A DNA stretch of 64,000 nucleotides from Mesorhizobium sp. M1D.F.Ca.ET.043.01.1.1 (GCF_003952385.1 NZ_CP034444.1:248001-312000); one strand, 5' to 3'; shown: positions 17,297-26,354, counted from the first letter of the stretch. The notes: generated by a model not told the origin, from the letters alone. Translations and numbers: made by a program.

Positions 17297-17297
17297 A

Positions 17298-17342
17298 GGG
17301 CGGCTCGCCCGGCGGATAGTCGATATCCGTCGGGCTTCGCCC
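17298..17342 (+). terminator. Hairpin after the CBS gene
   Basis: GGGCG...CCCGGCGGAT, loop AGTCGAT, then ATCCGTCGGG...CGCCC: an inner 10-bp stem with one mismatch and an outer stem. It begins two bases after the CBS stop codon. No T run follows, so it may be a weak terminator or an RNA-stabilising hairpin. Confidence 0.45.
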
Positions 17343-17398
17343 ATGCTCTCGATCGAAGACCTCAACCGACCACAGCGAGCCGGCGGTAATGTCCGGTC

Positions 17399-17575
17399 CT
17401 CGTGGCCAGTTCGACCGCCTCTCGCGCAACATCGCGTTTATTGCCTGACTTGGTTGCCCAGCGTGTCGTCGCAGAACTCGGTACCGACACCGACCCTTCA
17501 TGCTGCACCGCTACACCGCACTGGCCGAGAAGGAGCGCCGCCATATTTCGGAACGGATTCGTGCCCCCCATTAAC
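17399..17575 (+). pseudogene. Remnant of a serine recombinase (resolvase/invertase)
   Basis: Reading through at least two frame breaks gives DRLSRNIAFIA, then AQRVVAELGTDTDP, then FMLHRYTALAEKERRHISER and a stop. These are the hallmarks of the resolvase catalytic domain end (VAELG-D-DPFMLH-Y-ALAEKER-ISER). The N-terminal catalytic serine region and the C-terminal HTH are absent. It is a small decayed piece, so it was once part of a transposon or integrating element. Confidence 0.65.
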
Positions 17576-17585
17576 TTAACAACTC

Positions 17586-17767
17586 GTCCCCTGTGCGTGT
17601 TGCGTGGTCCATAACGCCCGGGCAGATCGCGCCATGCGCACCGGAGCGCAGCACCCAGAAGATGCCAGCACGCGGCGATCATCCACGCGAGGCACGCCTC
17701 GGGGCTTGTTGGGCAATAGCGGTGCGATCACGCGCCATTCGAGGTCAGTCAGGTCATATCGGCTCAT
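17586..17767 (-). pseudogene. IS5-family transposase remnant (N-terminus)
   Basis: Begins MSRYDLTDLEWRVIAPLLPN and continues KPRGVPRVDDRRVL, the standard N-terminal domain of IS5-type (IS427/IS1031-like) transposases. After a frame break near 17670 it continues WRDLPGRYGPRN in another frame. The DDE catalytic domain is missing and the resolvase remnant follows directly. The insertion sequence is dead. Confidence 0.75.
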
Positions 17768-17894
17768 GCGGAGCCTGAATCAGATTTTACCACAACATGA
17801 AAGCCTCAACCGAAAAGCGCCGTTCTGCGGACGCTGGACAGTGAGCCACAACGCCGCATAGGCTCTCCATCGGCTTTCATAGTGGAGAACTCGG

Positions 17895-18330
17895 ATGGGA
17901 CAATCCGCCAAGCGGCGCCGATCCAAAACAACGGGTGATTGCACGCTGGAAGAACTGGACGGCCAGAGGTGGGCCAACGTTCGACTCCGATGTCGTTCGC
18001 ACGTCTCACTCCCTGCGGCGCAAACCCCTGAACACTTTGACCGACGAGGAACTGCGGCTGGCTGTCGAACAAGGGATAGCTTTGGAATGGCTGGTCCCGC
18101 TCATGCTGCGACGCTTGGCGGAAGACTCATTTCGCGCCGGCGACTTCTTCGAAGGTGATCTGCTGACGAGCCTAGCCCGCATTCCCTCCAGCTACTGGAC
18201 CGAACATCCAGCAGAGAAGGCAGTTCTTGCGACCGACGTCATGACAGCAGCCATTGCAGATGACCGATTGCCTGGCATGACCAGGGAAACACAACAGGCC
18301 GTCGCCGATCTTCGCGCGGCATCGGAGTAG
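17895..18330 (+). CDS. CdiI-type immunity protein, apparently frameshifted
   Basis: The main frame (from a GTG at 17935) carries the body of the contact-dependent growth inhibition immunity family: TFDSDVVRTSHSLRRKPL, DEELRLAVEQGIALEWLVPL, and then FRAGDFFEGDLLTSLARIPS. The expected N-terminus TLEELDGQRW lies just upstream in the frame that starts at ATG 17895 (GTGGAG as ribosome site), and the shift falls near 17970. The product as now coded lacks a proper N-terminus unless the sequence has an error. No CdiA or CdiB gene is visible, so this is an orphan. Immunity proteins of this family bind and block a specific toxin domain in the cytoplasm. Confidence 0.6.
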
Positions 18331-18471
18331 CCACCGACGATCCATCCCGACCGTCACTCGTTTATGAGTTCACGGCCTAGTCCCCGCTTCGTTGGCAATG
18401 TCCAGCGATCTTGGGATGCGGATTGGGCCAGGAGTATTGCTGTACCGTAAGCAGGCTCCTGACTGCCCCAG

Positions 18472-18849
18472 TCAGGCCGAAATGATCGCCCACAGCTGCG
18501 TCGCCCCCATCGCAAGCACGAGGATGACGCTTACTCCGATGAACAACGCCGTAGGTATCTGCTTCAGGTGAGCGCCAAAGCGGCTGCCTGAGAAGTCGTC
18601 GACGGCATCGTCCAGCATCGCCTTTAAGTCATCCATGGCGGCCTTGGCTGCCAAGACGCCATAAACTGTCATTGCGACCACAATCGTCGCGAGCGCGATC
18701 CTGGCGGCTAGTCCCGCCGAAGGCGCGTACGCTAGTATCGCAAACATGGTCGCGATACTGGCAAAGAAAATGATCGCATATGTCTGCGTCAAATGGGCAA
18801 GTCGCGCAGCCGCCGCCGCCAGGTATTGATCAACGGAAAGTTTCGCCAT
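18472..18849 (-). CDS. Small membrane protein, three helices
   Basis: 125-residue protein with three hydrophobic helices: about 24-42 (AIIFFASIATMFAILAYA), 49-68 (AARIALATIVVAMTVYGVLA) and 99-122 (ALFIGVSVILVLAMGATQLW). An acidic linker with DDLKAMLDDAVDDFSG lies between the second and third. I chose the ATG at 18849 rather than the one at 18864 because GGAGGAG lies just upstream. No domain is known to me. It faces the CdiI-like gene convergently. Confidence 0.7.
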   Translation of the reverse strand: MAKLSVDQYLAAAAARLAHLTQTYAIIFFASIATMFAILAYAPSAGLAARIALATIVVAMTVYGVLAAKAAMDDLKAMLDDAVDDFSGSRFGAHLKQIPTALFIGVSVILVLAMGATQLWAIISA

Positions 18850-18959
18850 CTGCTCCTCCGGCAAGTGACCGCTTGGGTACCGAGTTGCAAATGAACTCCA
18901 CGAAATTGGCGATGGTCTATGGTTATGATCCTAAGGCGCCCGGCATCCAATGCTAACGT

Positions 18960-19412
18960 TCATTTCCCGGGATCGGAGTTCCATATGTCCCGGTAGAGCT
19001 TCCAGCTGCCGTCCTGTCCTTTCTTCCAGACCACCACATACTTCCCGACGGCATCCACCAGCTTCGAATCCTTGCCCGGTGCCTTGAGGGAGAAAGTCCC
19101 GGACTCGTATGCAAAATCTCCGCTTTCCTGGACCTCAAGCGTGGTGAGCGTCAGCTCTGATATGCCCATATCGATGGCGCCCTGCCATAGCTTTTGGATA
19201 TTCTGCCGGCCGTCGACTCGCGCCATATCTGGCGGGAATGCGGCCGCATCATCCGCGTACTTCGATGCGACCCCCGCCGCATCCTTACTGTTGTACGCCT
19301 TCACGAACTCGGCATTGGCGGCTTCAATGGCTTCTTTGGCAGACTGAGCCTGGGCAGATCCAAGGCAGAGCGACGTGACAGCAACGACGAGCAGATAATG
19401 CTTGAAAGTCAT
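18960..19412 (-). CDS. Secreted SnoaL/DUF4440-type protein
   Basis: 150-residue NTF2-fold protein. Residues 1-22 form a Sec signal peptide ([20 protein letters not shown] with cleavage after AQA). The rest is the DUF4440 fold: an N-terminal helix with [20 protein letters not shown], then [18 protein letters not shown], and a C-terminal sheet ending [11 protein letters not shown]. The mature protein should be periplasmic. Members bind small ligands or act as enzymes of unknown kind. The ATG has GGGAGG upstream, and the nearby GGAAC could belong to a stress promoter, though no second half is clear. Confidence 0.8.
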   Translation of the reverse strand: MTFKHYLLVVAVTSLCLGSAQAQSAKEAIEAANAEFVKAYNSKDAAGVASKYADDAAAFPPDMARVDGRQNIQKLWQGAIDMGISELTLTTLEVQESGDFAYESGTFSLKAPGKDSKLVDAVGKYVVVWKKGQDGSWKLYRDIWNSDPGK

Positions 19413-20324
19413 TTCATCCTCCCCTGTTCCGGTCTCTAGTTATTCCCCGTTTGAGGTTATCAGACAGACTTTCTGGTGGTCGCCCGGCCACAAGTTCATG
19501 ACGTCGATCTGGTCGCGGCGTCACAGTGCTAGCAAGCATCCCGGCGCATTCCCCGATGACCGCATCGCCGTGAACAGGCTGCAGCCGCGGCCATCACGCT
19601 TGCCAGCCCTGCGCATCGTCGTGCACCGAAGGTGCCCCAAACGGTAATCGCAGTCGTCATCATGCAGAGCATCGGACATGCCAAATGGCCCGTTGGGCTT
19701 TGCGCTGGACGATGCGACCTTAGCTTCTAGTTTAGCATTCACTAATTTGCAAAGCAAACGCGAGGGGCACCTGCGCGACCGATCCCATCCTTACGACAAT
19801 TGCTGCGGCAACAAACGATGCCAACGACGTCAGAGCGACTAAGAAGCTCTTGCACGCTCAAGCTGAACGCCCGCCGATAATGGAAGAGCGCTTCTTCGAT
19901 AGTGGGTTTCCCGATTTAGCGGTCCTCCGCTGCCATCCAATACAATCAACAACTTATCTGAAATCATCGTGTCGCCGTTCCCCGACGCTCCAGGCATCAT
20001 GCCATCAGCAGGTTTAGACCGGTGGTTCGCTCAGATGGCGCCTCACCAGCCATAGCTACGCGAATTGTCGAACGACCAAAGTAGGACCGAAAGCAGACCG
20101 ACGGCTTCGAGGGGTCAGATCTGACCCAAAGCTGATGATTGTTCATTGGGAGCGTATAGTCCGCCTCGCGTCCATAGGCCGTCATTGCGCCGCGATTTGC
20201 ATGGCCGAGGTGGCCAATCCACATCCTCCCGAGCGAACCTTCGTCTTCCGAATCTGAAGCAATTTCCATGCGTCTGAGCTAATATGACGTGGAGGGGCCG
20301 AATTCAGCCTTGGGGAAAGGTGTC
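19413..20324. other. About 900 bases without a recognised gene
   Basis: Upstream of the cyclase gene. Translations in all frames look random. The one structure I see is a perfect 16-base palindrome at 20112-20127. The promoter of the cyclase gene should lie in the right part. Confidence 0.4.
20112..20127. promoter_or_regulatory. Perfect 16-base palindrome
   Basis: GGGTCAGATCTGACCC is its own reverse complement and lies about 200 bases before the cyclase start. It could be an operator, but it has no second copy in the window. Confidence 0.25.
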
Positions 20325-23300
20325 GTGGACATTGCTGCTTGGTTGCGACTTCTCGGGCTGGAGCAATACGAGGCGACGTTTCGCGATAACGCCATTGACG
20401 CTGAAGTTCTGGCCGATTTGACCGAGGCCGATCTAGAGAAGCTCGGTATGCTGCTCGGTCATCGCAAGCGGCTCCTCAAAGCAATCGTGGAACTGGAGGC
20501 GTCGACGAACCGCTCGAAGTCGGTTCAACCGAACGCGGCGGAGCCCATCGCCGAGCGCCGACAGCTGACTGTCATGTTCGCCGATCTCGTCGGCTCGACG
20601 GCGCTGGCGACACGTCTGGATCCCGAGGACTTGCGTGAGATCATCGGTACGTATCACCGCTATGTCGCCGATACGGTCGCGCACTTCGGCGGCTTTGTCG
20701 CCAAGTACATGGGCGATGGCGTGTTGGTGTATTTCGGGTACCCGCAAGCGCACGAGAACGACGCGGAACAGGCAGTGCGCGCGGGCCTTGCGCTCGTCGG
20801 TCCCGTCAGGCTGCTTCAGCAGTCCGAGCCATTGCGGATTCGCGTCGGCATCGCCACCGGCCAAGTGGTCGTCGGCGATCTGATCAGTTCAGGCGAAGGA
20901 CAGGAGCGCGGCGTCGTGGGCGAGACGCCGAACCTCGCCGCGAGACTGCAAGTTCTTGCTGAGCCCGACTCCGTCGTTATCGGGCCGCAAACGCGGCAGC
21001 TGGTCGGCGATCTTTTCGAATATTGCGATCTTGGCGCAGTCGAGGTGAAGGGCTTTCCGGCGCCGATCCATCCCTATGCAGTGGTTCGCGAGAGCGCGGT
21101 CGAAAGCCGGTTCGAGGCGCTGCACGGGGCGACGCCGACGTCGCTGGTCGGACGTCAGGAGGAGATCGATCTGCTGCAGCGCCACTGGCATCACGCGAAA
21201 AATGGCGAAGGTCGCGTGGTCCTGCTCTCAGGCGAGCCCGGCATCGGAAAGTCGCGCCTCACCGTCACCTTGCAGGAGCGGATCCAGAATGAGCCACACA
21301 CCCGCTTGCGCTATTTCTGTTCGCCGCACCGTCAAGACAGCGCGCTCCACCCGACCATTGCGCAGCTAGAACGTGCCGCCGGGTTGGAGCGCGACGACCC
21401 ACCTGAGAGGAAGCTGGATAAGCTTGCGGTCCTGCTTGCCCCCGCCTCGCCGGAGGACGTGTCCCTGCTGGCCGAGCTGCTGTCGTTGCCGACCGAAGGT
21501 CGCTTCCCGCCTCTCCAACTGACGCCCCAGCGGAAGAAAGAGAAAATCTTCGATGCGCTGCTCCGGCAGCTCGAAAACTTGGCGGGACGAGGTCCGGTGC
21601 TGATGCTCTTCGAGGATGTACACTGGATCGACCCCAGCTCGCGCGAGCTGCTCGAGCTGGTCATCGAACGGGTGCCGCGCCTGCCAGTGCTCCTTCTCCT
21701 CACCTTTCGCCCCGAGTTTCAACCGCCGTGGACTGGGCAGGCGCACGTCACGGTTCTTGTTCTTAATCGGCTCGACCGTCGTGAAGGCGCTGCGTTGGTC
21801 CAGCGGGTCGTCGGCACCGGAGAGCTGCCGACCGACGTCGTTGCGGAGATCATCGAGCGCACGGATGGGGTGCCACTGTTCGTTGAGGAGCTGACCAAGG
21901 CTGTGCTGGAGGGCGGCAACGCCAGGACAGTGCTCTCAAAAGCTGCTGCGACTGCGTTGAACGTGCCCGCCACGCTGCATGCCTCGCTGATGGCGCGGCT
22001 TGATCGTCTCGGCTCTGCCGCCAAGGACGTTGCCCAGGTCGGCGCGGTTCTCGGTCGGGAATTCTCCTACGAGTTGCTGGCAGCAGTAGCACAGCGAAAT
22101 GCCGCCGAGCTAAACGGCGCGCTGGATCAACTCGTCGGCGCCGGTCTGGTGTTCTGCCGCGGGACGCGGCCGCTGGCCACATACCTCTTCAAGCATGCGC
22201 TCGTTCAGGACGCAGCGTATGGCACGCTGCTGCGCGCCAAGCGCCAGGAGCTACATAAGCGAGTCGCTGACGGGTTGGAGGAAAAGTGGCCCGAGATCAC
22301 TGAAGCGCAACCCGAACTCCTCGCGCACCATCTTCAGGAAGCGGGGGATTGGGCGGGCGCGGTCGATCACTGGCAAAAGGCGGGAGAGGCCGCTCTGGCC
22401 AGAGCGGCTACCCGGGAAGCCGTGTCGCACTTTGCCAGTGCTATTGATTGCAGCAGGAGACTTGGCGACGTCTCCGGCGGCGCCCAACGGGTGACGCGTC
22501 TCCACCTTGCGATGGCCAATGCCTTGATGCAGGCAGAAGGGTATCGTTCTGAGCGCCTTGGGAAGACGCTTGAAGACGCACGTCTTGCAGCCGCGAAGAC
22601 TGCATCGGTCGAATTGCAATGTGACGTTGCGCTTTCACTCGCTCCATTTTTTTATGCCACTGGGCGCAATCACGATTACCTGACCCTGGCCGAAGAGCAG
22701 CTCGCAAACTGTGCCGATCTCCTTCCAACGGCCCATCTGAGTGGTCTTTGGGCAACAAAGGGGATCGCTCATTCCAACCGGGGAGAAGAGCCGCTGGCAG
22801 CAGAGGCCTTGCGCAAGGCCTTAGATCTGATTGATCGCGTTGACCCAAGTCATCGTATTTCGTTCGCCGGTGCGGATCAACGTGTCTCTGCCCAAGCATA
22901 TTTCAGCGAATCGCTGATCCTGTTGGGTTTCTTTGATGCTGCAGTCGAAGAGAAAGAGCGCCTGATGCGCAATTTTGACCAGCTCGATAAGCCTTTCGAC
23001 CTCGCGTGGCATCTTCTCGTGCAGTGCCAATTGTGCGCGCTGCTCGGTCAATACGAGGAACTCCTTGAGAACGCTACGAAGATCGTCGAGATTTGCGAAC
23101 TGCATGGCTACACGGCGCGTCGAGGCAGCGGCATTAGGTGGCGTGGTCATGCCCGCTCGCATTTAGGCGAACTGGATGCCGGCATCGATGACGTCCGGGA
23201 GAGTTTGGTTCTTTGGCGTGGGCACGGCGTCGTATTTCATACCCCTGAGAAAGCATGCGAACTTTGTGATCTTCTCCTGAGGGCCAGTCGCATCGAAGAC

Positions 23301-23642
23301 GCATCGCAAATGCTTGATGATATCGATACGCTTGTTTTTGATACGGACGAAGCGTCCTACCTGGCAGAATGCATCCGGCTTCGTGGCCAAATCGCCGCGG
23401 ACAGAGGTGACCTGACGAGTGCCACACAACTATTCGAAACAGCAATTGCCACTGCCCGTCGGCAGCAAGCGAAACTCTTCGAGCTTCGCGCCACAACGCA
23501 ACTAGCACCAGTTCTGGCACGGCAAGGTCGTGTCCATGAGGCGGCGACTGGTCTGCAAGCAGTCGTCCACACATTTGACACTAGGTATCCAATCGTCGAC
23601 CTCATCGCGGCACAAAGGGAGCTGGCCACGTTGGGCCGTTGA
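20325..23642 (+). CDS. SAM domain / class III nucleotide cyclase / ATPase / TPR protein
   Basis: 1105-residue multidomain signalling protein. Order of parts: a SAM domain (about 1-60; WLRLLGLEQYEATFRDN, then LGMLLGHRKRLLKAI), a class III adenylate/guanylate cyclase domain (about 75-250; VMFADLVGSTALATRLDPE holds the first metal Asp, KYMGDGVLVYFGYP the second, and GETPNLAARLQ follows), an AAA/STAND-type ATPase (from about 275; P-loop GEPGIGKSRL, Walker-B-like LMLFEDVHWID), and TPR-like helices from about 600 to the end. The frame is open from a GTG at 20289, but the GTG at 20325 has GGGGAAAGG upstream and matches the usual beginning of the family. It makes a cyclic nucleotide, or once did; the input is unknown. 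It stands alone. Confidence 0.88.
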   Translation: MDIAAWLRLLGLEQYEATFRDNAIDAEVLADLTEADLEKLGMLLGHRKRLLKAIVELEASTNRSKSVQPNAAEPIAERRQLTVMFADLVGSTALATRLDPEDLREIIGTYHRYVADTVAHFGGFVAKYMGDGVLVYFGYPQAHENDAEQAVRAGLALVGPVRLLQQSEPLRIRVGIATGQVVVGDLISSGEGQERGVVGETPNLAARLQVLAEPDSVVIGPQTRQLVGDLFEYCDLGAVEVKGFPAPIHPYAVVRESAVESRFEALHGATPTSLVGRQEEIDLLQRHWHHAKNGEGRVVLLSGEPGIGKSRLTVTLQERIQNEPHTRLRYFCSPHRQDSALHPTIAQLERAAGLERDDPPERKLDKLAVLLAPASPEDVSLLAELLSLPTEGRFPPLQLTPQRKKEKIFDALLRQLENLAGRGPVLMLFEDVHWIDPSSRELLELVIERVPRLPVLLLLTFRPEFQPPWTGQAHVTVLVLNRLDRREGAALVQRVVGTGELPTDVVAEIIERTDGVPLFVEELTKAVLEGGNARTVLSKAAATALNVPATLHASLMARLDRLGSAAKDVAQVGAVLGREFSYELLAAVAQRNAAELNGALDQLVGAGLVFCRGTRPLATYLFKHALVQDAAYGTLLRAKRQELHKRVADGLEEKWPEITEAQPELLAHHLQEAGDWAGAVDHWQKAGEAALARAATREAVSHFASAIDCSRRLGDVSGGAQRVTRLHLAMANALMQAEGYRSERLGKTLEDARLAAAKTASVELQCDVALSLAPFFYATGRNHDYLTLAEEQLANCADLLPTAHLSGLWATKGIAHSNRGEEPLAAEALRKALDLIDRVDPSHRISFAGADQRVSAQAYFSESLILLGFFDAAVEEKERLMRNFDQLDKPFDLAWHLLVQCQLCALLGQYEELLENATKIVEICELHGYTARRGSGIRWRGHARSHLGELDAGIDDVRESLVLWRGHGVVFHTPEKACELCDLLLRASRIEDASQMLDDIDTLVFDTDEASYLAECIRLRGQIAADRGDLTSATQLFETAIATARRQQAKLFELRATTQLAPVLARQGRVHEAATGLQAVVHTFDTRYPIVDLIAAQRELATLGR

Positions 23643-24339
23643 GCTCGCATCCCTACCTTCGGCTCCAACAAGTAGCTTGCGTCGATTCGATCCAAATTGC
23701 CTGGCTTGTTGCCACGCCAAACGGATGCTCGTCCGGTGGATTGGAACGTTACCAACGGATGGGATGAGACGTTCACGTTTATAGCGGCGTAGGTCTGAAC
23801 ATGCCGAAAACATGACGTCCAGTGTGGTCGCAGACGATGTCCACTTTCGGAGAGCGGCAAAGTCGAGATCTACGGCCGAGACGGGGCGCATAGCAGCCGC
23901 TTAGCCCCTAGGAGTATAGCGCGCTTTCGTGCTGACGCTCCGACAAGGACGCATGTGCCAGAAAGTCGATGCTCCTACCGAATCTACGTCCAATTTGTCC
24001 CATCAGCCCACGCAGTTCGGGCTTCTGAGCGACCCAGAAAGTTCGAAAAGCTTCCAAGAACCCCGGCCACTCAAATAATCAAGCAGGAACAATAGCTGAA
24101 AGTACGCCGGCGGGTCATGTTGCATCAGCCGCTGGCCCGTGACTAGGCAAAGCAGCCCGGCTGTATCCACCGCCCATCGTCCTTATGGATGGGCCTCGCC
24201 AACCAATGAATGCATTCGAAGCATATTAGCAGAAGCCTATATTTGTCCTCAGCCGGTGCCGTGTTTCGATTCCGAGCCCCCGCCGGTTAGGCCCGGCTTG
24301 CACTGGCCTACCCCGCCGGAGCGCCGGGCCGCTCCCGTG
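23643..24339. other. Intergenic, nothing recognised
   Basis: About 700 bases after the cyclase gene. There is no coding frame with a domain or ribosome site. Near 24060 stands GGCCACTCAA, which also follows the tRNA fragment at 15742, but the surroundings do not align. Confidence 0.4.
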
Positions 24340-24669
24340 TCAGGGACAGGGCGTCCACCGCCGCCGGTAGCGCAGCACGAGCCCGCCCGCGAGGGACGGT
24401 CTCATCGGCTCGCCTCGGTATGTGGCGCAAAGAAGCAGCGGATATATAGCGGACAAGCAGATGTGGTACTGGCTGTCTTCGCTCTCTATGACGCGGTTCC
24501 TGGGACTGAAATATCGCGTCTTGGACCCCATGCGGACATTGAAATTGCCGCCCGGCAGCGGCTCGACAAAGCGCGGGTTGATGACCCCACAATCCTTCTT
24601 GTCGTCGCAACATTCATAGCCGGTGACCGGATCATGGTAGCCGGTGTACCAGGTGTGAGCGACAGCGCA
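24340..24669 (-). pseudogene. Cysteine-containing secreted-type protein, start lost
   Basis: A minus-strand frame without a usable start reads AVAHTWYTGYHDPVTGYECC, DDKKDCGVINPRFVEPLPGG, then YFSPRNRVIESEDSQYHICL and ends RRRWTPCP. The layout H-x-WY...CC...DC near the N-terminus and QYHICL near the end recalls small exported rhizobial proteins whose signal peptide ends just before AH-W-Y. Here an in-frame TAA (24670-24672) stands where the signal peptide should be, while another frame offers MKLMR just upstream. The gene therefore seems frameshifted at its 5' end. No function is known to me. Confidence 0.4.
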
Positions 24670-24772
24670 TTAGCTTCATCGCCTGCATAATTTAACATGG
24701 CGGCCGACCAGCGGGCCATACCATACATTAGCTATCGCTTGACGAAGACGCCGGCCGCTCCAGACTCATGGC

Positions 24773-25078
24773 ATGGCCGTGGGCATCAACATTGGCGATG
24801 AGGTCGCTGTCACCGCGACCGTGAGGCGTCGAGTGACCGAAGACCGCGTCAGCGTATCGATCCCAAGCTATGGCTTCCCGCACTCGATCGTCGATCGAAC
24901 GTCCAAGGTAGAAAAAGGCCAGCAGATAGAGCTTGTCGGCGACGTCACCCATGTCGATGGCGAGTGGGTCACGGTGAACCTGGGTGTCCCGGTTACGCTG
25001 AACATGGGTATGCTGAGACTGGTAACAGCCTACAGGCCGCCTTCGAGGAAGACGACCCTCGTCGACAAGCCGACTTAA
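24773..25078 (+). CDS. Small hypothetical protein, beta-rich
   Basis: 101-residue protein with alternating Val/Thr stretches (GDEVAVTATVRRRVTEDRVS; later GDVTHVDGEWVTVNLGVPVT), suggesting a small beta-barrel such as an SH3- or OB-like fold. There is no signal peptide and no known domain. The start could be either of two closely spaced ATGs; the ribosome site is poor. The next gene candidate is 165 bases downstream. Confidence 0.5.
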   Translation: MAVGINIGDEVAVTATVRRRVTEDRVSVSIPSYGFPHSIVDRTSKVEKGQQIELVGDVTHVDGEWVTVNLGVPVTLNMGMLRLVTAYRPPSRKTTLVDKPT

Positions 25079-25110
25079 AGGGCAGGCCCCGTCCAGGAAC
25101 AGCCAGCAAT

Positions 25111-25130
25111 GGTTGATTCAACCCTTACCA
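25111..25130. repeat. 20-base repeat with GANTC-centred palindrome, copy 1
   Basis: GGTTGATTCAACCCTTACCA. The first 13 bases are a palindrome around one central base and contain GATTC, the CcrM methylation target of alphaproteobacteria. A second copy differing only in the central base is at 26335-26354. Confidence 0.55.
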
Positions 25131-25243
25131 CACGGGCCTACCGACACGCTTTCCTGATCGTTAGACTTTGATGGATCGGAGGGATTCACATCTCACCAGA
25201 ACTGATCTAGTCTTGCCACTCGAAGAAATCGCAGGTGGCAACC

Positions 25244-25402
25244 ATGGAAGCGATGTTCGATGACCTCACGGCGGCCCTCAAAGAGCCCCGTATAGATGTA
25301 TCTGCTACTGCCCGCGCTTATGCCCTGGATCTCGCCAGCAAGCTCTTCCTGGGCATTGCTATTGGCGTTGGCATCGGCATTGGGCTGGCGATCGCCGGTT
25401 AG
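25244..25402 (+). CDS. Small membrane protein, 52 residues
   Basis: Frame MEAMFDDLTAALKEPRIDVS followed by an amphipathic helix and a C-terminal hydrophobic segment FLGIAIGVGIGIGLAIAG with glycine every second or third residue. It would be a single-helix membrane protein with its acidic N-terminus in the cytoplasm. AGGTGG stands a few bases before the ATG. No family is known to me. A second hydrophobic run GLPIGVGIALSYLLY follows in another frame, so a frameshift within a slightly longer protein is possible. Confidence 0.4.
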   Translation: MEAMFDDLTAALKEPRIDVSATARAYALDLASKLFLGIAIGVGIGIGLAIAG

Positions 25403-25570
25403 CTCCTCGGGAAGGCCTACCTCAACTGTCCGCTTGCTAGAACCTACCGCTTTTGGTCTTCCCATTGGTGTAGGTATCGCGCTGAGCTACCTCCTATATT
25501 AGCAATAGCCTTACATACAGAGACGGACGTATCATCAGGCGTTTTTCAGGCGCGTGGGGAGGAGTTTGCA

Positions 25571-25696
25571 GTGCGCACAATTCTGGCTCTGGCCGCACTC
25601 ACAACCTGTTTCGCTCTCTGGGATCGATTTGCGAACGACGGGATCTACAGCGCCACTCTGCAACGAAACATATTCGGTAAAGTGCTTTCTGGGTGA
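25571..25696 (+). CDS. Very small exported or membrane peptide, 41 residues
   Basis: Starts with GTG and has one of the best ribosome sites in this part of the window (GGGGAGGAG, six bases before). The peptide is MRTILALAALTTCFALWDRF followed by ANDGIYSATLQRNIFGKVLS and G. A basic N-terminus, a hydrophobic stretch with Cys and a polar tail suggest a small membrane-anchored or exported peptide. I do not know a function. The strong ribosome site and the sensible layout support it despite its size. Confidence 0.45.
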   Translation: MRTILALAALTTCFALWDRFANDGIYSATLQRNIFGKVLSG

Positions 25697-26334
25697 TTAG
25701 CCTTACCGGCTTGGGTTTTGCAGTCAGCACGCCATCGCTCTCGGCGCGATGCTCCCTTGTTTCATCTTGGAACGGGAATGCTGGCATCCAGCTTGCACCG
25801 AAGATGTCGCCGGTACTCTCCTGGGGCCGGCAGCTCGCCGGGCTTGAAGGTTGTTGTTGGGGGCCTCGCCCGGCGGGTTTGCCATTACATCAGCGCCTGC
25901 TTGGAACGAGGTAGGAACTTAATTGCCTCGCGATGAGCTTTGAGGGAGGTTCCTATGCCATGGCCCTTGGTCGGGATCGCGCTGGTAGCGAAGTATACGG
26001 GCCCTCATGCCCTTAGGCACTGGTTCGCGACACGGTGAATCAATAGCAAGGCCGAGGGCGGTCTGGAATTGTCACGAAAACGGTGCGGGCGCGCATAGGG
26101 CATTCCAGCGTCCAGAAAAATTATCACGTGAATTCAGTTGCATAGAATATGACGTTTGCCGGATTGTGTCGGCTGGCTTCGCCTATGCGATCATATATTA
26201 GCGAATTAACGAATCGTAGACCGCGCTGTCCTATTCTGGGACAGCGCGGACACTACCCATCGGCCGCGCAGGCGGCTCCGGCTCCCAGGCGCCCTACCCC
26301 TAGTCGGAGCCGCCACTTTGTACATACCAGTAAA

Positions 26335-26354
26335 GGTTGAATCAACCCTTACCA
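26335..26354. repeat. 20-base repeat with GANTC-centred palindrome, copy 2
   Basis: GGTTGAATCAACCCTTACCA, identical to the copy at 25111 except for the central base. GTTAATGG follows ten bases after its ACCA end; this resembles a half-site of the cell-cycle regulator CtrA. Confidence 0.55.

Noticed and set aside
24046..24081. Possible second copy of the tRNA-Gln attachment sequence
   Set aside because: It shares TTCGAA and GGCCACTCAA with the tRNA fragment, but spacing differs and the T arm cannot form, so chance similarity is more likely.
25193..25465. 90-codon minus-strand frame opposite the 52-residue membrane protein
   Set aside because: The plus strand gives a better layout (ribosome site, acidic start, membrane helix); the minus frame looks like its shadow.
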